In this document: piece by piece, positions 8,497-16,030 of the stretch
Position numbering within the stretch: the stretch's first letter is position 1
Layout of the letters: each line of letters opens with the position of its first letter
NCBI GenBank assembly: GCA_902494195.1
Contig: CABUSH010000029.1
Span: forward strand, 1 to 27,747
Direction: 5' to 3'
From: an uncultured Collinsella sp.
Lineage (GTDB): Bacteria > Actinomycetota > Coriobacteriia > Coriobacteriales > Coriobacteriaceae
DNA length: 27,747 nt
Made by a program: the position numbers and the translations under genes
The notes under the pieces: generated by a model
Seen by the model: the letters and a program-made list of their open reading frames with translations, nothing else
What the model was told of the DNA's origin: nothing
Database searches by the model: none

Positions 8497-9455
8497 GCAA
8501 TGCCCGCTCGACGAAGACCCATACGGATCAGGCTGTCACAGACCTGCGGGAACGTCATGTCGTCGGTGTGGCGGATCTCATCCGGATACAGCGACGTATC
8601 GGTCATGCCGGGAATGGTATTGGTCTCGAGGATAACGGGGCCGTCCTCGCTCACGATAAAATCGCTGCGCGAGATGCCCAGGCAACCGAGGGCCTTGTGA
8701 GCGGCACAGGCAAGCTCCTGGGCACGAGCATAGTTCTCGGGTGAAATCTGCGCCGGAATACGATGGATGTCCGTAGGGTCGACATATTTCACGTCCAGAT
8801 CGTAGAACTCACAGTCCTCGGGCTTGCGAATCTCGACAATCGGCAGGGCGCGGACGTCGTCCTCGCCGTACACGCCGACGGTGATCTCGGTACCCTCGAT
8901 GCACTTCTCGACCAGCACTTTGTCGCCGTACTCAAACGCCTTGGCAATTGCCGCGGGCAGCTCGGAGGGCTCATGGACCAGGGAAATGCCATAGCTGGAA
9001 CCGTTGACGGCCGGCTTCACAAAGCTGCGCTCGCCACAAACCTCGACGATATGATCGATATCGACTTCATCGCCCACCTCGAGCGCAAGGCCGGGGGCAA
9101 TGGGAATGCCCGCCTTGGCGTACAGGAGCTTAGAGACCTCTTTGTCGGCACCGCAGGCGCTAGCAAGCACGCCCGAGGCCGTGTAGGGGATACCCAGGGT
9201 CTCCATGGCGCCCTGCATGGCGCCATCCTCACCGCCGGCGCCGTGCATGGCGATAAACGCCACATCGAAACCGCCAGTCGCCATGGTTACCATAAAGTCA
9301 TCAGCGGCCGTGTCGAGCAGCTCCACCGAGGTGTAGCCGGCCTCCTTCAGTGCCGTCACAACGTTCTTTCCCGAATTGAGCGAGATCTCGCGCTCAGCGG
9401 AATGACCACCCGCCAAGACCGCTACGTGCATGTTCTCTAGGCTTTTACCCGGCAT
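8490..9455 (-). CDS. ddl: D-alanine--D-alanine ligase
   Basis: 321 residues, the usual length. It makes the D-Ala-D-Ala dipeptide for peptidoglycan in the cytoplasm, using ATP. Visible motifs are GGHSAEREISL (16-26, with the catalytic Glu), HGAGGEDGAMQG, VKPAVNGSSYGI in the ATP-grasp region, EGTEITVGVYG, and ETNTIPGMTDTSLYP near the C-terminus for Mg and phosphate binding. The YDLDVKYVDPTD stretch is as in ordinary D-Ala ligases, with no sign of a D-lactate enzyme. The start is ATG at 9455, with GAGGAGGAG ending 7 nt before it; a second ATG at 9431 has a weaker site. It shares a transcript with the downstream dinG-type gene, an uncommon pairing. Confidence 0.95.
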   Translation of the reverse strand: MPGKSLENMHVAVLAGGHSAEREISLNSGKNVVTALKEAGYTSVELLDTAADDFMVTMATGGFDVAFIAMHGAGGEDGAMQGAMETLGIPYTASGVLASACGADKEVSKLLYAKAGIPIAPGLALEVGDEVDIDHIVEVCGERSFVKPAVNGSSYGISLVHEPSELPAAIAKAFEYGDKVLVEKCIEGTEITVGVYGEDDVRALPIVEIRKPEDCEFYDLDVKYVDPTDIHRIPAQISPENYARAQELACAAHKALGCLGISRSDFIVSEDGPVILETNTIPGMTDTSLYPDEIRHTDDMTFPQVCDSLIRMGLRRAGIAC

Positions 9456-9495
9456 GGGCAGACTCCTCCTCTATAATTTCTGCAGCTGATACCAT

Positions 9496-9525
9496 ATTGT
9501 AGCGATACCCTCTACGTTTCCCCAA
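9496..9525 (-). promoter_or_regulatory. possible ddl promoter
   Basis: On the minus strand TACAAT (9496-9501) is a good -10; TTGGGG, 18 nt upstream, is a poor -35. It lies about 40 nt before the ddl start. The 85-nt gap also has to hold the promoter of the divergent rlmN, for which a TATAAT at 9472-9477 on the plus strand lacks a matching -35. Confidence 0.3.
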
Positions 9526-9540
9526 AATCGAAAGGCTTCC

Positions 9541-10593
9541 ATGAATCCCAGGACTAAATCTCAGGACATTCGCGACTTGAGCCAAAACGATATTCGCGAG
9601 CTCGTGGCCGAACTTGGCCAGCCCGCGTTCCGCGCGAAGCAGCTCATCGAATGGGTCTTTGAGAAGAACGTTTGTTCGTTTGACGATATGACCAACCTTC
9701 CCAAGGCTTTCCGCGAGCAGCTTAAAGAGGCTTTTGCCTTCGACACGCCGACTGAACTAACCAAGCAAGTTTCCAAAGATGGCTCACGCAAGTATCTGCT
9801 CGAGTACCACGACGGCGTTTCCGTCGAAACCGTCGGCATGCCCCGTCGTAACAAGCTTTCCGTCTGCGTTTCCACCCAGGCAGGCTGCGGCATGGGCTGT
9901 GCCTTTTGCGCCACCGGTCTCAACGGCCTCAAGCGCTCTCTGACCGCTCAAGAGATCGTCGACCAGGTACTTCATGTATCCAACGACTTTGGCGAGCGCG
10001 CCACGAGCGTTGTCTTCATGGGCCAGGGCGAGCCGTTTGCCAACTACGACGAGGTTCTCAAGGCGCTGCGAATCCTCAACGACCCCGATGGCATCGGTAT
10101 CGGCGCTCGTCACCTCACTGTCTCTACCAGTGGCGTTATTCCCGGTATTCGCAAATTTGCCGACATCCCTGAGCAGTTCACGCTTGCCGTTTCCTTGCAT
10201 TCCGCCATCCAGTCGACGCGCAATAAGCTCATGCCCGGTATTAAGAAGTACACGCTGCTTCGCCTTCACGAGGCGCTTCAACTCTACACCGAGAAGACTG
10301 GCCGCCGCCCGACCTATGAGTATGCCATGATCGAAGGCGTCAACGATACGAATCCCGAGATGCAGGCGCTCTGCGACTTCTGCGAGGGAACGTTGTGCCA
10401 CGTTAACCTGATTCAGCTTAACGACATCGAGGGCAGCCCGCTCAAGCCGTCGCCGATTCATAAGGTTGAGGATCTTCAGCGTCGTCTTGAGTCCCGTGGC
10501 ATCGAGACCACGATTCGTAACTCCCGTGGTAACGATATTGACGCCGCTTGCGGACAGCTGAAGCAGCGCTTCAAAGTTCAGAAGAACGCATAG
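9541..10593 (+). CDS. rlmN: 23S rRNA (adenine2503-C2)-methyltransferase
   Basis: 350 residues. This radical-SAM enzyme methylates C2 of A2503 in 23S rRNA and also A37 of some tRNAs. The radical-SAM cysteines are C116, C120 and C123 in AGCGMGCAFCATG. The two catalytic cysteines of the family are present as C109 (VCVSTQ) and C337 (DAACGQ), which also marks it as RlmN/Cfr type. Further motifs are VFMGQGEP and LAVSLHS. Nothing suggests the resistance enzyme Cfr over RlmN. ATG at 9541 follows AAAGG. It stands alone on the plus strand, against the direction of the left replication fork, between ddl and the par block, and ends in a strong hairpin. Confidence 0.95.
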   Translation: MNPRTKSQDIRDLSQNDIRELVAELGQPAFRAKQLIEWVFEKNVCSFDDMTNLPKAFREQLKEAFAFDTPTELTKQVSKDGSRKYLLEYHDGVSVETVGMPRRNKLSVCVSTQAGCGMGCAFCATGLNGLKRSLTAQEIVDQVLHVSNDFGERATSVVFMGQGEPFANYDEVLKALRILNDPDGIGIGARHLTVSTSGVIPGIRKFADIPEQFTLAVSLHSAIQSTRNKLMPGIKKYTLLRLHEALQLYTEKTGRRPTYEYAMIEGVNDTNPEMQALCDFCEGTLCHVNLIQLNDIEGSPLKPSPIHKVEDLQRRLESRGIETTIRNSRGNDIDAACGQLKQRFKVQKNA

Positions 10594-10611
10594 GGGAGTC
10601 GCACCCCAAAA

Positions 10612-10627
10612 CGTTTCATGTGAAACA
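10612..10627. other. degenerate parS-like site
   Basis: CGTTTCATGTGAAACA differs from the perfect parS (TGTTTCACGTGAAACA) at two positions, one of them central. It sits between the rlmN stop and its terminator, about 2.1 kb from the parS cluster. ParB binding here would be weaker, if it occurs. Confidence 0.45.
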
Positions 10628-10630
10628 TCG

Positions 10631-10677
10631 AACGGCCACGGTTGCAGGAAATGCAACCGTGGCCGTTTCATTTCTTG
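10631..10677 (+). terminator. rlmN terminator
   Basis: A perfect 16-bp stem (10631-10646 with 10652-10667) with a GGAAA loop, followed by a T-rich but interrupted tail (TTTCATTTCTT). It lies 37 nt after the rlmN stop. Confidence 0.75.
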
Positions 10678-10729
10678 ACCTTAATTTTGAATCAGCTGCT
10701 ACTGGTCCCATTTTTACGGCCAAAATACG

Positions 10730-10761
10730 GGGTCCTTGTCTCGTGAATCAGACAAGGACCC
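10730..10761 (-). terminator. par operon terminator (minus strand)
   Basis: A perfect 12-bp inverted repeat (GGGTCCTTGTCT at 10730-10741 with AGACAAGGACCC at 10750-10761) around an 8-nt loop. On the minus strand it follows the last gene of the par block by about 30 nt and leads into CGTATTTT. The T-run is weak but the position is right. Confidence 0.55.
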
Positions 10762-10783
10762 ATCAAAATATAGTAAGTAATTG

Positions 10784-10795
10784 TTAGGTACCTAA
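10784..10795. repeat. 12-bp palindrome TTAGGTACCTAA, copy 1
   Basis: A perfect palindrome overlapping the stop codon of the small membrane gene. An identical copy lies at 14288-14299 just upstream of jag. Together they bracket the low-GC par/rsmG/jag block. Confidence 0.6.
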
Positions 10796-11046
10796 TAGCC
10801 TACATTTTCCCATTGGTTGCTAACCCAACCTTGATTAATCTTAGGATTCTTTGTTACCTGAGCTGTACGCATGGCAACATCTTCTGTCATAACATTCATT
10901 TTCTTCTTGGAAGTATCGACGATATCTTGCGCGCCTCGAAGCAGACGACCTCGAAGTTCATCGTCTGTCGCGATCTTATATCCAGCAAAGGCACCAGCTG
11001 CGACAGTCGTCGCCAATGCAATCGCAGTTAAAATCTTATTCCTCAT
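10792..11046 (-). CDS. small membrane-anchored protein after parB, YtxH-like
   Basis: 84 residues from ATG at 11046, chosen because AAGGAGG lies 5-7 nt upstream; an ATG at 11064 lacks such a site. Residues 4-24 are hydrophobic (ILTAIALATTVAAGAFAGY), an N-terminal anchor or signal. The rest is a polar helical segment (DDELRGRLLRGAQDIVDTS). This layout resembles YtxH-type envelope proteins, but the match is weak. It overlaps the parB stop by 11 nt and is the last gene of the par transcript. Its role is unknown; cotranscription with parAB only hints at a link to the cell envelope or division. Confidence 0.65.
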   Translation of the reverse strand: MRNKILTAIALATTVAAGAFAGYKIATDDELRGRLLRGAQDIVDTSKKKMNVMTEDVAMRTAQVTKNPKINQGWVSNQWENVGY

Positions 11047-11941
11047 CTTGGCCTCCTTGATCAAACTGAATCATTTCGCCAAGAATACGAGAGAGCTCTT
11101 CCTCGTCTTTAAACTCAATCTCAATCTTATTCTTTCCACGCGAGCTCTTCACACGCACGTTGGTATTAAAAACCTGACGAAGCACGCGGGCAGCCTTTTT
11201 AAAAGACTGAGGCGTTGCAGGCCTCGGGATCTTAGGTGTCTCTCCGGCAGAAAACAACGGAGCGAGATTTTCTGTCGCTCTTACGGAAAGGCCCTCTGCA
11301 ACAACCTTCTCTGCAAGTCGAATTCGAGCGTCCTCATAGGGAACTGCAAGAATCGCACGTGCATGACCAGCAGTAAGTTTGCCTTCAAAAATCATCTGCT
11401 GAACTACTTCGGGGAGATCGAGAAGACGCAGCGAGTTTGTAATTGCAGAGCGTGACTTGCTTACTGCCTTCGACAATGCCTCCTGGGTCATCCCGCTGGC
11501 ATCAATGAGTTGGCGATAGCCCTTAGCCTCTTCGACGGGATTCAGATCAGAACGCTGAAGGTTTTCGATAAGAGCAAGAGCCAGCATCTCTTCATCATTT
11601 ACCTCTTTAATGATGACTGGCAATTCTTCAAGGCCAGCAAGCTTTGACGCCTGGTAACGACGCTCACCAGCGATGATCTCATAGCCGTTTCCATGCTTGC
11701 GAACCAAAAGCGGCTGCAAAACGCCATGTTCTTGGATTGACTCGCTCAACTCGCGAAGTTCAGTTTCGTTAAAGTGAATTCGCGGCTGATTAGGGTTGGG
11801 AACGATATCCTCAATAGGTAGTTTTGATTCAGATGCGGCATTTGAAGCCGATGCAGCCGAACCGCCGGTCTCATACTCGGCCTCTGAGACCAAAGCATTG
11901 AGTCCACGTCCCAATCCGCCACGTTTCTTTACACTAGGCAC
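11036..11941 (-). CDS. parB: chromosome-partitioning protein ParB
   Basis: 301 residues. ParB binds parS, clamps and slides on DNA using CTP, and stimulates ParA. The N-terminal GRGLNAL (11-17) is the usual ParA-contact segment. The CTP-binding region includes AGERRYQASKLAG (91-103), and ENLQRSDLNPVEEAKGY (126-142) is the conserved box before the helix-turn-helix (about 152-172, LSKAVSKSRSAITNSLRLL). The C-terminal 60 residues fit the dimerisation domain. The start is GTG at 11941, which overlaps the parA stop by 8 nt, so it is coupled. Three perfect parS sites lie upstream of parA. Base composition is clearly lower in GC than dnaA or gyrB. Confidence 0.95.
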   Translation of the reverse strand: MPSVKKRGGLGRGLNALVSEAEYETGGSAASASNAASESKLPIEDIVPNPNQPRIHFNETELRELSESIQEHGVLQPLLVRKHGNGYEIIAGERRYQASKLAGLEELPVIIKEVNDEEMLALALIENLQRSDLNPVEEAKGYRQLIDASGMTQEALSKAVSKSRSAITNSLRLLDLPEVVQQMIFEGKLTAGHARAILAVPYEDARIRLAEKVVAEGLSVRATENLAPLFSAGETPKIPRPATPQSFKKAARVLRQVFNTNVRVKSSRGKNKIEIEFKDEEELSRILGEMIQFDQGGQDEE

Positions 11942-12734
11942 GCTTGATCACCTCTTTTGCAAGGTTCATATATGCTTTTGCACCCTTATTTTGAGGTGCA
12001 TAGGTAATTACCGGTTCTCCAAAAGACGGAGCTTCGGAGATTTTAACCGTACGGGGGATTAGCGTCTTAAACGCCTTATCACCAAAGTACGATTGAACCT
12101 CCTCAACAACCTGATTCGATAGTGAAGTACGCGAGTCATACATGGTCATAAGCACACCATAGGTGTTTAAGCCCTTGTTCAGCCGTGATTTGACCATCTT
12201 CATTGACTCAAGCAGCTTCGTAACGCCCTCGAGTGCGTAATATTCGCACTGGATCGGAATCAAAACGCTGTCTGCTGCGGTCAAAGCGTTGATAGTAAGC
12301 AGGCCGAGCGAAGGAGGACAGTCAATGAAAATAAAGTCAAACTCGTCCTGAATCGGCTCAAGCAAATCTTTGAGGCGGGTTTCACGAGCAATTGCGCTTA
12401 CGAGCTCAATTTCCGCGCCTGCAAGTTGAATTGTAGCCGGAATAACGAATACTTTTTTACAATTTGTATCAAGAACAAGCGATTCTGCCGGCACATCATT
12501 CAACAATGCATCATAGATGCAGTGATCAAGGTCTTCTTTTTCAATTCCGAATCCACTGGTGCTGTTTCCCTGCGGATCAAAATCGACAATCAGTGTCTTA
12601 CGACCCTGCTCACCCAGTGCTGCTGCAAGGTTTACAGCCGTCGTTGACTTACCGACGCCGCCTTTTTGATTGATGATTGCAATGATACGCGTGTCTTTTG
12701 CGCTCTTAGAACGCTTAACGTCGCGAAATCCCAC
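11934..12734 (-). CDS. parA: chromosome-partitioning ATPase ParA (Soj)
   Basis: 266 residues. It is a Walker-type ATPase that binds the nucleoid and moves ParB-parS complexes, and it can also influence DnaA in some bacteria. The deviant Walker A KGGVGKST (24-31, signature Lys K24), DFDPQGN (51-57) and IDCPPSLGLLT define the family. A 16-residue N-terminal lead contains the basic KRSKSAK. The start is GTG at 12734; AGGAGG sits only 4 nt upstream, tighter than usual, but there is no better start. It begins 40 nt from the nearest parS, so ParB bound or spread there could repress the operon. Confidence 0.95.
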   Translation of the reverse strand: MGFRDVKRSKSAKDTRIIAIINQKGGVGKSTTAVNLAAALGEQGRKTLIVDFDPQGNSTSGFGIEKEDLDHCIYDALLNDVPAESLVLDTNCKKVFVIPATIQLAGAEIELVSAIARETRLKDLLEPIQDEFDFIFIDCPPSLGLLTINALTAADSVLIPIQCEYYALEGVTKLLESMKMVKSRLNKGLNTYGVLMTMYDSRTSLSNQVVEEVQSYFGDKAFKTLIPRTVKISEAPSFGEPVITYAPQNKGAKAYMNLAKEVIKRA

Positions 12735-12773
12735 GGTCCCTCCTGGTGTGTATTAAAGCTGTCAAACGGAGGA

Positions 12774-12789
12774 TGTTTCACGTGAAACA
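12774..12789. other. parS site 1
   Basis: Perfect TGTTTCACGTGAAACA palindrome, the ParB nucleation site conserved across bacteria. It is 40 bp upstream of the parA start. Its start is 39 bp from the start of the next site. Confidence 0.97.
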
Positions 12790-12812
12790 TTCCGAATCGA
12801 TATCAACCGCCA

Positions 12813-12828
12813 TGTTTCACGTGAAACA
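12813..12828. other. parS site 2
   Basis: Perfect TGTTTCACGTGAAACA, the middle of three copies with exactly equal 39-bp spacing, in the gap between rsmG and parA. Confidence 0.97.
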
Positions 12829-12851
12829 CTGCAAGTTGTTAGTATCCATTA

Positions 12852-12867
12852 TGTTTCACGTGAAACA
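12852..12867. other. parS site 3
   Basis: Perfect TGTTTCACGTGAAACA, ending directly before the rsmG stop codon (12869-12871), so the cluster fills the whole rsmG-parA gap. Confidence 0.97.
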
Positions 12868-12868
12868 T

Positions 12869-13606
12869 CTAGGCAAGCGGATTCTTCTTTGCCACGCCAT
12901 TTGCACGAGGCAATGAGACAGATGCTGGATGACTCTTCTTAAGAACAATGAACTCCCTGTGACCCAAGCCTTCAGGCAAATCAATTGCGTCATTCAGAAG
13001 CAAAGTGAAGCCGCAAATCTTAGCTGCTGACATGCCGGAAGCAAGCTCCTCATCCGAAGGATTGCCCTTGGTTATAACAAATAGCCCTCCATCCTTCAGA
13101 TACGGAGCCGCATACTCAACAAGAATCGGTAGAGGGGCCAGTGCGCGGGCGGTTACAACAGAGAACTGCTTCTTATGGCTTCGAGCATATTCTTCAAGAC
13201 GATCATGAACCGCATGAGCATGTTTCAATCCAAGAGCATGGACAAAGGAATTAACCGCATCAACCTTCTTGCCAACAGAGTCAATATAAGTAGCTTTACG
13301 ATGCGTGGTTATGGTTAATGGAATACCAGGGAAGCCCGCACCTGTTCCCATATCGAGCAAAGCTCCCTCAGGAGCCTTGTTGATATAGGGGAGCAAAACA
13401 AGTGAGTCGAGGATATGAAGTACTGCAGCATCTTCTACGTTAAGAATACGGGTGAGATTGGTTGTCTTATTAGTTTCTAGAACCAAATCCAAATGCTGAA
13501 TACATTTCCTCAGCTCAACATCAGTTACGCTCAAGGAATACTCTTTGCAATAGGAAGTTAGACGACTCAACATCTCGTCAGCCTGCTGATCAGTAAGTAC
13601 TAACAA
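12869..13606 (-). CDS. rsmG: 16S rRNA (guanine527-N7)-methyltransferase
   Basis: 245 residues from TTG at 13606. The frame stays open to a TTG at 13654, but that lies in the T-run of the jag terminator with no ribosome site, while AAGGAG sits 6 nt before 13606. The SAM site is LLDMGTGAGFPGIPL (83-97), preceded by NLTRI and HILDSL, the standard RsmG layout; ARALAPLPILVEYAAPYL is also typical. It methylates N7 of G527 in 16S rRNA; loss in other species gives low-level streptomycin resistance. It lies upstream of parA with the parS cluster between, an order common near bacterial origins. Composition is low in GC (26 of 60 in one counted line). Confidence 0.93.
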   Translation of the reverse strand: MLVLTDQQADEMLSRLTSYCKEYSLSVTDVELRKCIQHLDLVLETNKTTNLTRILNVEDAAVLHILDSLVLLPYINKAPEGALLDMGTGAGFPGIPLTITTHRKATYIDSVGKKVDAVNSFVHALGLKHAHAVHDRLEEYARSHKKQFSVVTARALAPLPILVEYAAPYLKDGGLFVITKGNPSDEELASGMSAAKICGFTLLLNDAIDLPEGLGHREFIVLKKSHPASVSLPRANGVAKKNPLA

Positions 13607-13652
13607 CGAAAGCTCCTTTCTGACAAAAATCAGTGTATCGAGAACTTTTGAC

Positions 13653-13682
13653 AAAAAAAGGGGACGTGGAAACCACGTCCCC
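13653..13682 (-). terminator. terminator of the rpmH-jag operon
   Basis: On the minus strand GGGGACGTGG-TTT-CCACGTCCCC is a perfect 10-bp stem directly followed by seven T. It ends transcription 20 nt after jag and separates this operon from rsmG-parA. Confidence 0.92.
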
Positions 13683-13702
13683 TTAGCATAAGCTCGAGTA
13701 GA

Positions 13703-14272
13703 TTATCGAGCAACAATCACCACATGGCGATCAGGGTCAGAACCCTCAGAATGAGTATCGACTGCATCGTTGCCACGAAGTGCAATGTGAACCAGTCGGC
13801 GCTCGTAGGCATTCATGGGCGGAAGCGAAACACTCTTATGAGTGCGGATGGCACGCTCGGCAGCAGACTGAGCCATGGAGGCGACCTTATCCTGACGGCG
13901 ACTCTTGTATCCCTCGACGTCCACTACAACCGGATACCTAAAGCCAAGCTTGCGGCTCACCAGCAAAGAGAACATAACCTGAAGAGCATCAAGAGTGCGA
14001 CCATGACGGCCAATGAGAACAGCAAGGTCGGGAGCCGTTACATCCAAAATCAGCTCACCCTCGTCGCCCTCATACTCATCGATAGGAGAGTTGGCGGCAT
14101 CGAAGTGCGAAAGGATGGAACGCAGGATGGAAATCGCAACATCGGCAATGGTGTCGAGCTCCTCATCGGTCAGCTCTTCACCAGCCTTGTAGCGCTGTGC
14201 AATCTCGGGATAATCGCCCGCGACCTGCGGGGCAACCTCCTCAAGCATATCCTCGATGATCTCTTCAGACAT
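13703..14272 (-). CDS. jag: Jag/KhpB RNA-binding protein
   Basis: 189 residues from ATG at 14272, with GGAG 6 nt upstream (an in-frame TTG at 14284 has none). A short acidic N-terminal part replaces the longer Jag-N domain of some firmicutes. The KH domain (about 70-125) carries the GRHG loop at 88-91. The R3H domain (about 130-189) carries MNAYERRLVH (R158, H162). Jag/KhpB proteins bind RNA and affect cell-wall synthesis and division; the next gene upstream in the operon is yidC, as in most Gram-positives. The 12-bp palindrome lies 16-27 nt upstream of the start. Confidence 0.92.
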   Translation of the reverse strand: MSEEIIEDMLEEVAPQVAGDYPEIAQRYKAGEELTDEELDTIADVAISILRSILSHFDAANSPIDEYEGDEGELILDVTAPDLAVLIGRHGRTLDALQVMFSLLVSRKLGFRYPVVVDVEGYKSRRQDKVASMAQSAAERAIRTHKSVSLPPMNAYERRLVHIALRGNDAVDTHSEGSDPDRHVVIVAR

Positions 14273-14287
14273 AACGTACTCCAAAAG

Positions 14288-14299
14288 TTAGGTACCTAA
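14288..14299. repeat. 12-bp palindrome TTAGGTACCTAA, copy 2
   Basis: Identical to the copy at 10784-10795, 3504 bp away. It lies in the 44-nt yidC-jag gap. GC content changes here, from about half in jag to about 60 percent in yidC. Confidence 0.6.
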
Positions 14300-14316
14300 A
14301 TAAGATTGATATCCCA

Positions 14317-15087
14317 CTACTTCTTCTTGTGCGGGCGCGGCTTCTTCTCGCGACGAGTGACCTCAACCTGCAGCGGAGCGTTCTTAAGACGCTCCTCCTC
14401 ATCGGCCTTCGCCTTGTCGATGACCTTCTGCGTCACAAAAATCTGCTGGATAACCTGCCAAGCAGACGAGACGTCGTAGTACAGCAGAACACCAACGGGA
14501 AGGCTCCAGCCCATCCAAAGCATCATGACCGTCATGACAACGGCCATCATACGCATGCTCTGAGCCTGCTGGCCGGTCTGGTTGCGCGACATATAGAGCT
14601 GCGGAATCAGGGTCAGGACGGCAAACAGGATCAGGCAAACCAGCGCAGGCAGTGCAACCATAAAGCCATCGGCAAAGGAAGCGCTCGGCGTGGTGGTCAG
14701 GTCGGGCAGGATGTTGAAGAACGAGAACGTGCCGTCGTTAAAGTACTGCGGCAGGTTGCGCAGCAATGTAAACAGGGCGAACAGGATAGGCATCTGAATC
14801 AGCAGCGGCAGACAGCCAGCCATGGGGTTGAACTTGTTCTCGCTGTAGAACTTCTGCATCTCCTCGGCCTGACGCTGGGGATCGTCGGCATAGCGCTCCT
14901 GGATCTCGAGCATCTTGGGCTGCAGCACCTGCATGCGAGCCGTCGACTTGGTCGACTTGAGCATAAGCGGCGTCAGCAGCAGACGGATGATGACCACCAG
15001 AATGATGATGGACAGGCCCCAGTCGACCGCAAAGGTCTGGATGAGCTTGAGCAGCTCGAAAAGGATGTTAACGATCCAATCCCACAT
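14317..15087 (-). CDS. yidC: membrane protein insertase YidC
   Basis: 256 residues, the short Gram-positive form. It inserts and folds membrane proteins, alone or with SecYEG. Hydrophobic segments lie at about 20-42, 95-112, 140-163 and 178-203, with the re-entrant LPLLIQMPILFALF region typical of the family. RLLLTPLMLKS holds the conserved Arg of the hydrophilic groove (about residue 35). The tail is strongly basic (RREKKPRPHKKK), as used for ribosome contact. There is no lipobox or cleavable signal, unlike many firmicute homologues. GGAGG precedes the ATG at 15087 by about 9 nt. It belongs to the rpmH-rnpA-yidD-yidC-jag operon. Confidence 0.95.
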   Translation of the reverse strand: MWDWIVNILFELLKLIQTFAVDWGLSIIILVVIIRLLLTPLMLKSTKSTARMQVLQPKMLEIQERYADDPQRQAEEMQKFYSENKFNPMAGCLPLLIQMPILFALFTLLRNLPQYFNDGTFSFFNILPDLTTTPSASFADGFMVALPALVCLILFAVLTLIPQLYMSRNQTGQQAQSMRMMAVVMTVMMLWMGWSLPVGVLLYYDVSSAWQVIQQIFVTQKVIDKAKADEEERLKNAPLQVEVTRREKKPRPHKKK

Positions 15088-15116
15088 GTAAGTTTTCCTC
15101 CGATAGCGAGTGCCCG

Positions 15117-15341
15117 CTAGGGCACAGGGTCATAACCGCCGACGTGCAGGGGATTGCAGCGAGCGATGCGCCTCACGGCAAGCCAGCAGCCTCTCAAAAC
15201 ACCGTGCTTCTCAATCGCCTGGATGGCGTATTGCGAGCACGTTGGGTAATAAATGCAGGCGTCAGGCAATAAGGGCGAAATAACCTGTTGATATATGCGA
15301 ATAGGAGCGATGGCAACACGTCGCAAAACGTGATTGCTCAT
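15117..15341 (-). CDS. yidD: membrane protein insertion efficiency factor YidD
   Basis: 74 residues. The family motif CIYYPTCSQYAIQAIEKHG is present (29-47), followed by GCWLAVRRIARCNPLHVGGYDPVP, with the three conserved cysteines. It is thought to be an amphipathic inner-membrane protein that helps YidC-dependent insertion. Its start overlaps the rnpA stop by 4 nt (ATGA), so it is translationally coupled, and yidC follows after 29 nt. Confidence 0.95.
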   Translation of the reverse strand: MSNHVLRRVAIAPIRIYQQVISPLLPDACIYYPTCSQYAIQAIEKHGVLRGCWLAVRRIARCNPLHVGGYDPVP

Positions 15342-15676
15342 CGCTCCTCCCCGGCAACGCCGGCGCGCTTCATAAGCGAACGCAACGCCTTGTCCATCTC
15401 CTGCGGCAAGGAAACCCTAGTCTTGGGAGTTGCAAACAAGATGATGTCATAACCCGCAACGGGAAATCCGCAGCTGCGGGCGGCCTCGCGCATCACACGC
15501 TTAGATCGGTTGCGCACGACGGCACAACCGAGTCGCTTAGCACCAACGAAGGCGACCCTTCCGGAGTCGCCTTCGCCAACCGATTCACATATGGTCATTC
15601 GAATCAGAGGGTGATTGAAACGACGCCCCTGACTGAACACATGCTCGAAATCTTGCCGAGACTTAATAGTCTTCAT
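15338..15676 (-). CDS. rnpA: ribonuclease P protein component
   Basis: 112 residues. This basic protein supports RNase P RNA in 5' tRNA maturation. The RNR signature is seen in VVRNRSKRVMREAARS (about 53-68), and the N-terminal SRQDFEHVFSQGRRF is typical. No clear Shine-Dalgarno precedes the ATG at 15676, only 20 nt after the rpmH stop, so translation may depend on rpmH. It overlaps yidD by 4 nt. Confidence 0.95.
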   Translation of the reverse strand: MKTIKSRQDFEHVFSQGRRFNHPLIRMTICESVGEGDSGRVAFVGAKRLGCAVVRNRSKRVMREAARSCGFPVAGYDIILFATPKTRVSLPQEMDKALRSLMKRAGVAGEER

Positions 15677-15696
15677 GCGAGATGTGTGTATCGCTG

Positions 15697-15831
15697 CTAG
15701 ACAGTGAGACGCTTGCGGCCCTTGGCGCGACGACGGGCGAGCACGGCACGACCACCCTTAGTGGCCATACGGGCACGGAAGCCATGGGTCTTGGCACGCT
15801 TACGCTTATTAGGCTGATACGTACGCTTCAT
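15697..15831 (-). CDS. rpmH: 50S ribosomal protein L34
   Basis: 44 residues, the standard length, beginning MKRTYQPNKRKRAKTHGF and ending GRKRLTV. The frame is open to 15891, but GGAGG lies 8 nt before the ATG at 15831 and the upstream residues are not L34-like. It is the first gene of the operon and lies on the left flank of the origin. Confidence 0.97.
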   Translation of the reverse strand: MKRTYQPNKRKRAKTHGFRARMATKGGRAVLARRRAKGRKRLTV

Positions 15832-15903
15832 CTTAAGTTCCTCCTGCTGCATTTCGAGTGTCCACGGGGACGCGGACGCAGATATAGACACGTGAGCTTG
15901 AAG

Positions 15904-15933
15904 ATTGTAGGGAAATCAATGTTCAAATGTCAA
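15904..15933 (-). promoter_or_regulatory. rpmH operon promoter
   Basis: On the minus strand a perfect TTGACA (15928-15933) and TACAAT (15904-15909) are 18 nt apart. The predicted start, near 15897, gives a leader of about 65 nt before rpmH. Confidence 0.8.
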
Positions 15934-16030
15934 GAAATCAAAGGTAAAAGGTTGCGCAGTTCACACGGTTCCCCCATAAGCCAAGCTCGATTTAGCGGTG
16001 CATGACAACTTTTCACGATATTTCATCGAG

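Noticed and set aside
10548..10787. Plus-strand frame running from the rlmN end through a parS-like site
   Set aside because: It starts inside rlmN in another frame, crosses two hairpins, and has no ribosome site.
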